This document shows, piece by piece, positions 52,539 through 62,800 of a stretch of 64,000 nt of DNA (position 1 is the first letter of the stretch; each line of letters starts with the position of its first letter). The notes under the pieces are model-generated. The model had not been told where the DNA came from. It ran no database searches and saw only the letters and a list, made by a program, of their open reading frames with translations. Source of the stretch: Streptomyces sp. MMG1121 (lineage in GTDB: Bacteria > Actinomycetota > Actinomycetes > Streptomycetales > Streptomycetaceae); assembly GCF_001280015.1 (NCBI RefSeq), contig NZ_LGDV01000199.1, forward strand, positions 75,280-139,279, written 5' to 3'. A program made the position numbers and the translations under genes.

Positions 52539-53380
52539 GTGCGGCTCGCCTCCCCGCGCGGCACCAGGTCCGCGCCCAGCAGCGGTACGACCTGATGGAG
52601 ACGCGTGGTGAACTCCTCGATGTCGGCGTCGTGCTGGGCCGCGGCGGCCAGGAAGGCGCCGTGACCGGCCGAGATCAGGAAGATCCACCCGTGCTGGAAC
52701 TCGATGACCGTCTGCCGCCAGAGCGCGTCCGGGTGCACCCCGGCGAACTGCGCGGTGGCACGGCTGTAGGCGTGGATGCCGGTCATCGCCGCCGAGATGG
52801 TGTCCGCCAGGTCCTGGCTCATGCCCGAGGTCGCGCCGCGCGGCAGACCGTCGGCGCCCAGCAGCAGGGCGTGCCGGGCGCCGCGCACCTGGCCGATCAC
52901 CTCGTCGAGGTCGGCGATCGCGATCCCGGTACCCCGCCCCGGCCCCTGGTCCGCACGGGGCTGCCCGGGCCGCTCTCCGGCGCCCTCCGCGTGCACGCGG
53001 GGCGGCGAGGTGAGGTTGTTGCCGAGCCGGGCGACGAGCCGGTGCATCCGGAACGAGATCTGCTGCATGTCGACGTCGGGCGCGGCGGCCGCCGCCAGAT
53101 AGGCCCCCTGTCCGGCGCCGATGAGGAAGATCCAGCCGTGCGAGAACTCGATGATGGTCTGGTTCCACTGTCTGTCCTCGCCCGGCCCGGCGAAGTGGGA
53201 CGTCGCGCGGCTGAGCGACTGCATGCCCGCCATGGCGGCGGATATCATCCGCACGTCCTTCTGCGCCATGCCCTCGGTCGACCCGCGCGGCAGGCCGTCC
53301 GCGGACAGCAGGACCGCGTGGCGTGCTCTGGGCACGTTGGCCACGATGTCCTCAAGCATCCACGACAGGTCTGTGGTCAT
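52535..53380 (-). CDS. cvnB: Tandem Roadblock/LC7 domain protein (CvnB, double-length)
   Basis: A 281-residue protein made of two Roadblock/LC7 domains. Domain 1 (residues about 5-120) starts LSWMLEDIVANVPRARHAVLLSADGLPRGSTE and has WNQTIIEFSHGWIFLIGAG; domain 2 (about 150-275) repeats both (VIGQVRGARHALLLGADGLPRGAT, WRQTVIEFQHGWIFLISAG). A Gly/Pro-rich linker joins them. Usual CvnB proteins have one domain of about 140 residues and dimerise, so this chain encodes a built-in pair. It overlaps cvnA and cvnC by ATGA at both ends. Confidence 0.92.
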   Translation of the reverse strand: MTTDLSWMLEDIVANVPRARHAVLLSADGLPRGSTEGMAQKDVRMISAAMAGMQSLSRATSHFAGPGEDRQWNQTIIEFSHGWIFLIGAGQGAYLAAAAAPDVDMQQISFRMHRLVARLGNNLTSPPRVHAEGAGERPGQPRADQGPGRGTGIAIADLDEVIGQVRGARHALLLGADGLPRGATSGMSQDLADTISAAMTGIHAYSRATAQFAGVHPDALWRQTVIEFQHGWIFLISAGHGAFLAAAAQHDADIEEFTTRLHQVVPLLGADLVPRGEASRT

Positions 53381-54561
53381 GCCTCATCGGCCCCTTCGGC
53401 CGGGGCCGCGGCGAGGTTACGGCCGGAGAGCGTGCCGCGCTGGAAGGCGCCCAGGCTCCGCCCGGCCGCACGCCCGGCTTCCTCCGGCGCCGTGGCCTGC
53501 GGCGCGGTGGTGGCGTCGTGGTCGGGAACGCTGGCGATGGGCACCTGGCGGGCGCCGCGCCGGGGCAGACCGTGCGCGGTGCGCGCCACGGGCTCCGGCC
53601 GGCCGACTGCACCGCGGCCACCGGCCGCCTGGACATCCACCACCGGAGCGGTCTCCTCCTCGGTCCACAGCTCTTCGGGCAGCAGGACGACCGCACGTAC
53701 GCCGCCGTAGCGGGAGACACCGGTGACGTCCACCCGGAACCCGTACTGCTGGGCGAGCAGGCCGATCACCGGGAAGCCGAACTTCGGCTGGTTGCCCAGG
53801 TGCGACAGCCGGGGGTGGTAGTCCCCGGAGAGCAGGTCGCTCGCCTTCTGCCGCTCCTCGTCGTTCATACCGACACCGGCGTCGTCGATGACGATGCACA
53901 GGTTCTTCTGCACCCGCTGGAACGTCACCTCGATGGGCGAGCCCTGCTGCGAGAAACTCGCGGCGTTGTCCAGCAGTTCGGCGACGGCGAGCGCCACGGG
54001 CGAGACGGCGGACGCCTTCAGCGCGAACCCGGTCTGCTGCATGATCTCGACGCGCCGGAAGTTACGGATCTGCCCCTGCGCGCTGCGCACCACGTCGTAC
54101 ACGCTCGCGGCCCGGTTGCGACGGCCCAGCGGCGCACCGCACATGACGGCGATGCCCTGCGCCTTACGCGCCATCTGCGCGTTGGCGTGGCTGACTTCGA
54201 GCAGGTCGCCCAGCACGGAATGGCCGCCGTACTTGCGCTGGACCTCTTCGAGCAGCGCCAACTGCTCGGCCGCGAGGCTCTGCAGGAAGCGCGCGGAACC
54301 CTTGAGCACGGCCTTGGTGCTGTCCTCGGCCGCCTCCTCGGCCTCCCGGATGGTCTTGGCGTGCTCCGTCCGGTGCTGGTGCAACTCGGCTCGTAAAGCG
54401 GCGGCTTGGGCGTCGGCCTCGCTCAGTCTCTGCGTGAGGGTGGCCTCGGCGCGAGCCTTCTTCGCCGCGATGGCCTTGTTGCGACGACTGAGGGCCACGG
54501 CCGCGGCGAGAGCGATCGCCGTCACGGCAACCAGGCACCACACAAGTACGTCTCGAATCAT
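53377..54561 (-). CDS. cvnA: Conservon sensor kinase-like ATPase (CvnA) with a TTA codon
   Basis: A 394-residue membrane protein. Residues 5-24 form one N-terminal membrane helix, followed by a long coiled coil (residues 30-100). A GHKL ATPase domain has the N box VAELLDNAASFS and the G box IDDAGVGMNDEE. No phospho-acceptor His box is seen, as in other conservon CvnA proteins. The C-terminal 80 residues are Pro/Ala-rich. Codon 56 (Leu, plus-strand bases 54394-54396) is TTA. The ATG giving MIRDVLVW follows GGAAAGG; upstream in-frame starts are weaker. Confidence 0.9.
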   Translation of the reverse strand: MIRDVLVWCLVAVTAIALAAAVALSRRNKAIAAKKARAEATLTQRLSEADAQAAALRAELHQHRTEHAKTIREAEEAAEDSTKAVLKGSARFLQSLAAEQLALLEEVQRKYGGHSVLGDLLEVSHANAQMARKAQGIAVMCGAPLGRRNRAASVYDVVRSAQGQIRNFRRVEIMQQTGFALKASAVSPVALAVAELLDNAASFSQQGSPIEVTFQRVQKNLCIVIDDAGVGMNDEERQKASDLLSGDYHPRLSHLGNQPKFGFPVIGLLAQQYGFRVDVTGVSRYGGVRAVVLLPEELWTEEETAPVVDVQAAGGRGAVGRPEPVARTAHGLPRRGARQVPIASVPDHDATTAPQATAPEEAGRAAGRSLGAFQRGTLSGRNLAAAPAEGADEA

Positions 54562-54731
54562 GGAAACCTTTCCTGGCGTGTAGCCTGCGGCCGTTGGCGG
54601 TCGGGCACCGCGAGACCGGTGGCACGACCGGCCGGCCACGGCCTCGACCGAGGTCACGTCCAGAACCGGACTGACAGCGTTTCCACGGCGCCTGAGCCGA
54701 GGGGACCAAGGTCACAGACGCGGGGATGCTA

Positions 54732-55110
54732 TCACCCACTTAGGTGAACCTGCGCACGGCCAAGACAGGCCAACGCCCCTGTTCCCGGGGCGAATTGCAC
54801 TCTGTCGCCCAACTCCCGCAATCCGTTCCGGAAGGCGTGCCGGGCGACGGCGCGCCAGTCGGATGGCATATGCCGGGCGAATGCCGCGTGCGCGCACTCG
54901 CCGAAGAGGACGAACCGCACCTCTTCGACCGCGGTGGGCGTGCCGCGTACCGCCGCCACCGCGATCCGCGCCGCGTCCTCCATCGGCCACCGGTACACGC
55001 CGGTGGAGACGGCCGGAAACGCGACCGTGCGGGCGCCGAGTCCGTCGGCGCCCCTCAGGGACTCGCGGTAGCGGGAGGCGAGCAGCTCCGCCTTGCCGGC
55101 ATCGGAGTCG
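54732..55110 (-). pseudogene. Macro-domain (ADP-ribose-binding) protein, N-terminal half missing
   Basis: The conserved C-terminal half of a macro domain is intact: ELLASRYRESLRGADGLGARTVAFPAVSTGVYRWPMEDAAR (seen as AFPAVSTGVYRWP plus flanks), the ADP-ribose phosphate loop, and FVLFGECAHAAFARHM. The N-terminal half, which should carry the NAAN and GGGG motifs, is absent in all frames upstream to 55300. The frame stays open upstream but encodes Arg/Pro-rich sequence. It is a 5'-truncated remnant. The 380 bases between it and the thioesterase hold only the hairpin listed next. Confidence 0.72.
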
Positions 55111-55310
55111 ACGACCACCGGGACCGTGCCGGGCACCGGCGGACAGTTGCGGGCCGAGCCTGAACATCCTGCGAGGCGGTCTTGCACATTCGCGGTGCGC
55201 GCCGGGCCCTCGTCGAGAGGATGTCCCCTCCGACGACGGCTGGCTGCCCGTGGCCGGGGGCGTCGCCGAGACCGTGGCCGACATCCGCTGGGCCCGCAAA
55301 ACCGTCGCGA

Positions 55311-55348
55311 CCCGGTTCCTCTCGCTGGAGGCAGCGAGAGGAACCGGG
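55311..55348. terminator. 17-bp-stem perfect hairpin at the PKS cluster border
   Basis: CCCGGTTCCTCTCGCTG pairs base for base with CAGCGAGAGGAACCGGG around the loop GAGG. It lies 141 bases beyond the minus-strand thioesterase stop and is the strongest hairpin in the window. It probably ends PKS transcription; a bidirectional role or insertion-scar origin cannot be excluded. Confidence 0.7.
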
Positions 55349-55488
55349 CCCCGAGGGTGGCGTTTACACCAGCCCGTCCGAGGGCTTCCGGACGAGGGCA
55401 GGTCGCCGCACCGTGGACCGGTGTCTCCACCATTTCGTCGCCGTCGCGGAGCGTCGGTCGCGTCCGGGGTGATGGCGTGCCTGTGGCG

Positions 55489-56247
55489 TCACAGGTGCGG
55501 CCCCAGCCGGTCGGTGATCGTGCGCAGCACCGCGGCCTGCTGTGCCGCGAGGTAGAAGTGCCCGCCGGGGAACACCTTCAGGTCGAACTCCCCCGCCGTG
55601 TGCTCGCTCCAGGCGCGAGCCTCCTCGATGGTGGTCAGCGGGTCGTCGTCCCCGGTCAGCACGAGAACGGGACAGTTCAGGGGCGGGCCCGGACGGTACG
55701 TGTACGTCTCGATGGCGCGATAGTCGCTGCGGACGGCGGGCAGGATCATCCGCAGCAGCTCCTCGTCCGCGAGCAGCTCGGCCTCGGTGCCGCTCAGCCG
55801 CCGGATCTCCCCCACCAGGCCGTCGTCGTCGAGCAGATGCACCCGCTCCGGGCGCTTCCTCGACGGGGCGCGGCGGCCGGAGGCGAACAGCGTCAGCGGA
55901 CCGCCGAGCCGCCGCTGTTCCAGCCGGCGGGTCACCTCGAAGGCCAGGGTCGCGCCCATGCTGTGGCCGAAGAACGCGAACGGCCGGTCGAGGCGCGGGG
56001 CCAGCGCCTCGACCACGAGGTCGGCGAGCGCCGCTATGTCGTCCACACACGGCTCGGCCCGGCGGTCCTGGCGCCCGGGGTACTGCAGCGCCAGCGTCTC
56101 CACCGTGCCCGGCAGCGCCCGGGCGACCGGGTGGAAGAAGCTCGCCGAGCCGCCCGCGTGGGGGAAGCAGACGAGTTGCACCTTGGCGCTCGGCTCGGGG
56201 CGGAAGCACCGCACCCAGTCGTCGGCCACGACTGCCGGTCGCGTCAT
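55489..56247 (-). CDS. Type II thioesterase of the PKS cluster
   Basis: A 252-residue stand-alone alpha/beta-hydrolase thioesterase, the editing type that frees stalled carrier proteins from wrong acyl groups. The nucleophile is Ser96 in FFGHSMGATLAFE; the acid is in VLTGDDDPLT and the histidine in FPGGHFYLAA; the entry motif CFPHAGGSASFFHP is typical. ATG about ten bases after GGAAGG. It follows the last PKS gene by about 100 bases on the same strand. As the PKS has no thioesterase domain of its own, it might also take part in product release, though that is unusual for this class. Confidence 0.92.
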   Translation of the reverse strand: MTRPAVVADDWVRCFRPEPSAKVQLVCFPHAGGSASFFHPVARALPGTVETLALQYPGRQDRRAEPCVDDIAALADLVVEALAPRLDRPFAFFGHSMGATLAFEVTRRLEQRRLGGPLTLFASGRRAPSRKRPERVHLLDDDGLVGEIRRLSGTEAELLADEELLRMILPAVRSDYRAIETYTYRPGPPLNCPVLVLTGDDDPLTTIEEARAWSEHTAGEFDLKVFPGGHFYLAAQQAAVLRTITDRLGPHL

Positions 56248-56348
56248 GTTCTTGCCGCCTTCCGTCGTTCCGTTCAAGGGACCCGCCTTCGGGCCGTCGC
56301 TCACATCGTGTCCTGCGTCGATCATTGTGCCGCTGTGCGGTGTGACGA

Positions 56349-59300
56349 TCACCGAGCCGCCCCCTCGGGGGCGGGCACCGCGGCGGCCAGTTCGGTCCGC
56401 AGGTGGTCGGCGAGTGCCGCGGGCGTCGTGTGGTCGTAGACCGCGGTGGCCGCGAGGGTCAGCCCGGTCACGGTGTTCAGCCGATTGCGCAGCTCGACCG
56501 CCCCGAGCGAGGCGAACCCCATGTCGAGGAACCCCCGCTCCGGGTCCACGGCCTCCGGCGTCGGGTGGCCGAGCACAGCGGCCGCGTGGGCGCGCACCAG
56601 GTCGAGCAGCACCGTGGCCCGTTCCTCTTCGGACCGCCCCAGCAGCCGCTGCGCCAGGTCGTCCTGGGCGGGCAGTCCGCCGTCCGTCCCGCCGCCGTGC
56701 GCACCCGTGCCCTCCTGGAACTCGGGCAGGCCCGCGAGGAGGCGGCTCGGCCGGGCCATGGTGAACACCCTGCCGAACCGCGCCCAGTCGATGTCCGCGG
56801 CGAGCACGGCTCCCGCATCCCGGCCGGCCGCCCGCCACAACTCCCCGGCCGCCAGGTCCGGTTCGAGGGCGCGCAGGCCCACCTCGCGCAGGGCTTCGGC
56901 GCCCGGGTCGGTGCTCCACGGCCCCCAGGCGATGGAAGTCCCCGGCAGACCCTGTCCGCGCCGCCGCTCGGCCAGTGCGTCGAGGTAGGCGTCCGTCATC
57001 GCCCGGACGGCCTGGCCGACCCCGCCGAGCTGTCCGGCGACCGAGGAGAAGACCACGAACGCCGACAGGTCGAGCGCGCGGGTGAGTTCGTCCAGGTTCG
57101 CCGCCGCGGCGAGCCGGTCTCCCACCGCCCGGTCGAAGCGGCCGCCGGACAGCTCCGCCACCGGGCCGTCCTCGGCGACGCCCGAGGCGTGCACGACGGC
57201 GTCGGGCGGGTACTGCGCGAGCAGCCGGGCCAGCGCCGCGCGGTCGGCCGGGTCGCACGCGGCGACGGTGACGCGGGCACCCGAGCCGCGCAGTTCCCCG
57301 GCGAGGTCGTCCGGGTCGGCGCCGTCGCCGGGCAGCACGATGTGCGCCGCGCCGCCGCCGGCCAGCCAGCGGGCGACCTGGGCGCCGGCGCCCCGGGCCC
57401 CGCCGGTGACCAGGACCGTGCCGCTGGGGGCCCAGTCCCGGTCGCCGTCCGCGCCCGCCCTCGTACGCAGCAGGCGCCGGCCGAAGAGCCCGGCGGCGCG
57501 GACCGCCATCTGGTCCTCGTCGTCCGGTCCCGCCAGGGCACGGCACAGTCGGCGCTGCGCCCGCTCGTCCAGGATGGCGGGCAGGTCGATCAACCCGCCC
57601 CACCGTTCCGGGTGTTCGAGCGCGATGGCACGGCCGAGCCCCCACACCAGTGCGGCCTCGGCCTCGGGCGCCGGGTCGGACGGCGCGACCGCGACCGCCC
57701 CGCGGGTCAGGCACCACAGCGGTGCGCGCACGTCCAGCTCGCCCAGGGCGCGGGCGAGGGCCACGGTCCGCGCCCCGGTCGCCGGGACCGCGAGCACGCC
57801 CGCGACCCGGGGCGGCAGGGATTCCTTCAGGCGGTGCGCGAGCTGTTCGTCGTCGTCCACCGCGATCAGCCGCACGTCCACGCCCTGCCGTGCCAGCCCG
57901 TGGACCGCGGACGCCACCAGCGCGTCCGCGGCCCCGTCCGCGGGGACCACCGCGAGCCAGGTTCCGGCCGGGAGCGCGGCGGCCGCATCGGACAGCGGCT
58001 GCCAGCCGATCCGGTAGCGCCGCTCGTCCATGGCCGCCTCGGTGGCCGTTTCGGTACGGGTGCGTCGGCGCCAGGCGGCCAGGGCGGGCAGCAGCGCGTC
58101 GAGCGAGTCGTGTCCGCCGCCCGCCTCGGTCACCTCGAGCACCTCGGCCAGCGTCGCCAGGTCACCGCCCTCCACCGCCGCCCAGAACCGGTCCTCGCGG
58201 TCCTGCCGCCCGCCTCCCGCTGCCCCGTTGCTTTCCCGCGCCCCGCTCAGGGCGGCAGCGGCGGCCGGTTCGTCGTGCATCCAGTACCGGTCGCGGGCGA
58301 AGGCGTAGGTCGGCAGCTCGACCGTGCGCGCCCCGTCGAACAGCGGGGCCCAGTCGACCCGTACGCCGTGCACCTGCGCCTGGGCCACCGCGCTGATCAG
58401 CGCCGCCACCTCCGGGCGGCCACGCCGCAGGACCGGCGCCAGCACGGCGGCGTCCGGCGCGCCGGACGCCGCCACCTCGGCCAGGCACTCCTGAGCCATT
58501 CCCGACAGCACGCCGTCCGGCCCCAGTTCCAGGTAGGTCCGCACCCCGAGGCCGTGCAGCGCGCGTACGCCGTCGTGGAACCGGACGGTGTCCCGGACGT
58601 GCCGGGTCCAGTACGCGGCCGAGCCGAGTTCGTCGGCACTCGCCGGAGCGCCGGTGACATTGGAGATCACGTCGATGCGCGGCGGCCGGAAGGAGAGCCC
58701 CGCCGCGACGGCCCGGAACTCCTCCAACAGGCCGTCCATGTGCGGCGAATGGAATGCGTGACTCACCCGCAGCCGCCGGGTGCGCCGCCCCTCCGCCTGC
58801 CACTGGTCGGCGATCTCGAGCACCGCGTCCCGGTCGCCGGAGAGCACCGTGGCCGCCGGTCCGTTCACCGCGGCGACGGCGGCATAGCTCTCCAGACCCA
58901 GCAGGGACGAGCGCACCTCGTCCTCGCTCGCCTGGATCGCGACCATGGCTCCGCCGCCCGGCGCGGCCTGCATCAGCCGGGCGCGGGCCGCGACCAGCGC
59001 ACAGGCGTCGGGCAGGTCGAGCACCCCGGCCACATGGGCGGCGGCCAGCTCGCCGATCGAGTGCCCCATAACGAAGTCGGGCCGCACGCCCCAGGACTCC
59101 AGCAGCCGGAACAGGGCCACTTCGACCGCGAACATGCCGGTCTGGGTGTGTACGGTCCGATCGAGCGCGGTGGCGTCCGACCCGAACACCACGTCCCGGA
59201 CGCCGACCTCGCGGTGTTCCTCGATGATCTGGAGGTTTCGGTCCAGTTGCCCGCACACCGCGTCGAACGCCGCCGCGTAGACCGGGAACGCGTCGTAGAG

Positions 59301-59856
59301 CTCGCGGCCCATGCCCAGGCGCTGTGCGCCCTGACCGGTGAACAGGAAGGCGAGCCGGCCCTCCCCCGCGGTGCCGTGGACGAGGTTCGCGGCCGGAGCT
59401 CCGTCGGCCAGGGCGGCCAGCCCCTGGAGCACTTCGTCGCGGTCCGCCGCGGTCACCGCCGCCCGGACCGGGAACGCGCCGCGCGTCGTCGCCAGCGACC
59501 AGCCCACGTCGGCATGGCTCAACTCCGGCCGCGCCAGCAGGTGTTCACGCAGACGGACGGCTTGGGAGCACAGCGCTCGGGCGCTGCGCGCGGAGAGGAG
59601 AAGCGGTACCGGCAAGGCGGTCTCCGACGACCCCTCGGGCTGCGACGCCCCATCGGGCCCCGACGGCCGTTCGGGCTCGGACGGCTCCCCGGGCTCCGAC
59701 GGCTCTTCGGGCTGCTCGAGAATGACGTGGGCGTTGGTCCCGCTGATCCCGAAGGACGAGACACCGGCCCGGCGCGGGCGCCCTTCGGTCTCCGGCCAGT
59801 CCACCTGCTCCGTCAGCAGAGAGACCGCGCCCGCGGACCAGTCCACGTGCGGGGTT
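56349..59856 (-). pseudogene. Type I PKS, 3' part: KS end-AT-KR(inactive)-ACP
   Basis: Continuation of the PKS chain after a frame break inside KS. Counting from its GTG at 59846: KS C terminus ([17 protein letters not shown], residues 29-45), a Glu/Pro-rich linker, AT (about 165-460; active Ser263 in GHSIGE and HAFH at 363-366, both malonyl-CoA signs), and a KR at about 806-985 with TGGARGAG for NADPH. The KR lacks the catalytic Tyr (R948 at that place), the Lys (R911) and the LDD motif (AED). ACP follows (Ser1113 in GFASL, where GFDSL is usual). The chain ends 50 residues past that Ser with neither thioesterase nor docking helix. Confidence 0.9.
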
Positions 59857-62800
59857 CGCCAGCACCATCTTGATCACCCCGGCCACGCCCGCGGCCGCCT
59901 GCGTGTGACCGATGTTCGACTTCACCGAGCCCAGCCACAACGGCCGGTCTACATCCCGACCCTGCCCGTACGTCGCCAGCAGCGCCTGCGCCTCGATCGG
60001 ATCACCCAGGGACGTACCCGTACCATGCGCCTCCACCGCGTCGACCTGGTCCGCGCCGACCCCGGCGTTCGCCAGCGCCTGCCGGATCACCCGCTGTTGG
60101 GCGGAACCGTTCGGTGCCGTCAGGCGATAGCTGGCACCGTCCTGGTTGACGGCCGTGCCGCGGACGACCGCGAGCACCTCGTGACCGTTGCGGCGCGCGT
60201 CGGAGAGCCGCTCCACCAGCAGCATGCCGACGCCCTCCGACCAGCCGGTGCCGTCGGCCGCCGCCGCGAACGACTTGCAGCGCCCGTCCGCCGCAAGCCC
60301 CCGCTGCCGGCTGAACTCCACGAAGGTCGCCGGGCTGGACATGACGGTCACGCCGCCCGCGAGCGCCAGCGAGCATTCGCCCTGCCGCAGCGACTGACAG
60401 GCCATGTGCAGTGCGACCAGCGAGGACGAGCACGCCGTGTCGACCGTGACGGCCGGACCCTCGAGTCCGTACGTGTAGGCAACCCGGCCGGAGAGGATGC
60501 TGGCCGTGTTGCCGGTGCCGACATAGCCCTCGACCTCGCCGGGCAGGGCCGTCAGGCGCGAGGCGTAGTCGTAGTACATGACGCCGGCGTAGACCCCGGT
60601 GTCACTGCCGCGCAGCTCGGCCGGGTCGATCCCGGCCCGCTCGAACGCCTCCCAGGACGCCTGGAGCAGCAGCCGCTGCTGCGGGTCCATGGCGAGGGCT
60701 TCGCGGGGGCCGATCCCGAAGAAGTCGGCGTCGAACTCACTCGCGTCGTAGAGGAATCCACCCTCTCGGGCATAGCTCTTGCCCGGCTTGTCGGGGTCGG
60801 GGTCGTAGAGGGCGTCGAGGTCCCAGCCACGGTCGGTGGGGAACACCGAGACGCCGTCGCCACCACTGGCCACGAACTCCCACAGCTCGTCGGGGGAGCG
60901 CACGCCACCGGGCATCCGGCAGCTCATGCCGATGATCGCGATGGGGTCGTCGGCCGCGTCCGCCCCGGCGGCGGGGGCGGTTGGGCTCGCCTGTGCCGTC
61001 CTCGGGGCGGGGCCGTCGGCCCGCTCGCCGAAGAGATCCACGCCGAGACGGCCGGCCAGCGCGGCCGGGGTCGGGTGGTCGAAGATCACGGTGGCGGGCA
61101 GCTGGAGGCCGGTGGCCTCGTTCAGCCTGTTGCGCAGGTCCACTCCGGTCAGCGAGTCGAACCCCAGTTCTCCGAAGCCCCGTTGGGGATCCACGGATTC
61201 CTTCGAGGAGTGCCCCAACACGGCGGCGATCTGCTCCTGCACGAAGTCGAGCAGGGCCGCGTCCCGCTCGTCGCCGGGAAGGGCACGCAGTCGGTTCCGT
61301 ACCGTGCTGTCGGCCGCCGCCCGACCGGCCCTGCGGACGGTCGTACGAACCAACTCCCGCAAGATGTACGGAACTTGCGCGGAACGTTCGCGCACCGCAC
61401 CGGTGTCCAGGTGCATCGGCAGCAGTACGGCGTCGGACTCCGTGGCCGTGCCGGTGACCGTGGCGTCGAACAGCGCCAGCCCCTCCTCCTCGGAGAGGGC
61501 ACCAATGCCCGCGCGCGACATCCGGTCGACGTCGACCCGCGCGAGCTGCCCCGCCATACCGCCGGACTGCACCCACCGCCCCCACGCGAGGGAGAGCGCG
61601 GGCAGCCCCTGGGCGCGGCGCAGGTGCGCGAGCGCGTCCAAAAAGGCGTTGGCGCACGCGTAGTTGGCCTGGCCCGGGCCGCCCCAGGTGGCCGCGGCGG
61701 ACGAGAACAGCACGAAGGCGGCGAGGTCCAGTCCACGCGTCAGCTCGTGCAGATTCCACGCGGCGTCGACCTTGGGGCGGAGTACGGAGCGCAGGCGCTC
61801 TTCCGTCAGCGACTCGATCACGCCGTCATCCAGGACGCCCGCCGCGTGCACCACCGCCGTCAGGGGGTGCGCCGGGGAGATCCCGGACATCAGCCGCTCG
61901 AGGGCCGCGCGGTCCGCCGCGTCGCATGCGACGACGGTGACCTCGGCGCCGGACTCGCCCAGTTCCGTGACCAGTTCGGCCGCGCCGGGCGCTTCGGGGC
62001 CGGTCCGGCCGGCCAGTACGAGATGACGGGCACCGTGCTCGGCCACGAGGTGCCGGGCCAGCAGGCTGCCCAACACGCCGGTGCCCCCGGTGATCAACAC
62101 CGTTCCGGCGGGGCCGAAGGCGCTGGCCCCGGCGTCTTCTCGACCCGAGCCCTCCTGCGCGAAGGCGGCTCGACGCAGCCTCGGGACCAGGAGGGCTCCG
62201 TCGCGTACGGCCACCTGCGGTTCGTCGGTCGCCAGGGCCGAGGCGAGTACGGCGTCCGGGACAGCGCCCTCGGCCGGGTCCGCGCCCGTCTCCGCCTCCG
62301 CGTCGATCAGGACGATCCGGCCCGGGTGCTCGGACTGCGCCGACCGCACCAGCCCCCACACCGCCGCCCCCGCGGGGTCGGCGCTCTCCTCGTCGGACGT
62401 GGCCACCGCGCCTGTGGTCACGATCGCGAGCCGGGTCCCCCCGAACCGGTCGTCGGCCAGCCAGGTGCGCACCACCCGCAGCGCATAGGCGGTGGCCGCA
62501 TGCGCCGCGGCGGCCGGGTCGCCCGTGCCGGGGAGGCAGGCGGCCACCACGGTGGGCGGCGGGGGCGCGTCCGAACCGACGGCGTCCTGCCAGTCTCCGA
62601 ACGCGACCGCGTCGGCGGTGCCGTCGGCCATGGCGGGCACCTCGACCGGCCTCCAGCCCAGGCGGAACAGCGAACGCCGCACCGTCGAGCGGGCGTTGTC
62701 GAGTTGCTGGGCGGTCACCTGCCGAAAGACCAGCGACTCCACCGACAGTACGGCCGCGCCGGTCCCGTCGGCCACCGACAGCGCGAGCGTGTCCGGGGCG

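Noticed and set aside
59545..59856. Continuation of the upstream PKS frame past the break as a true C terminus
   Set aside because: The sequence is Arg/Ala/Gly-rich noise antisense to nothing known and overlaps the real KS-end and linker frame.
56403..59873. A 1156-codon plus-strand open frame opposite the PKS
   Set aside because: The minus strand encodes clear AT, KR and ACP domains over the same bases; the plus frame has no recognisable domain.
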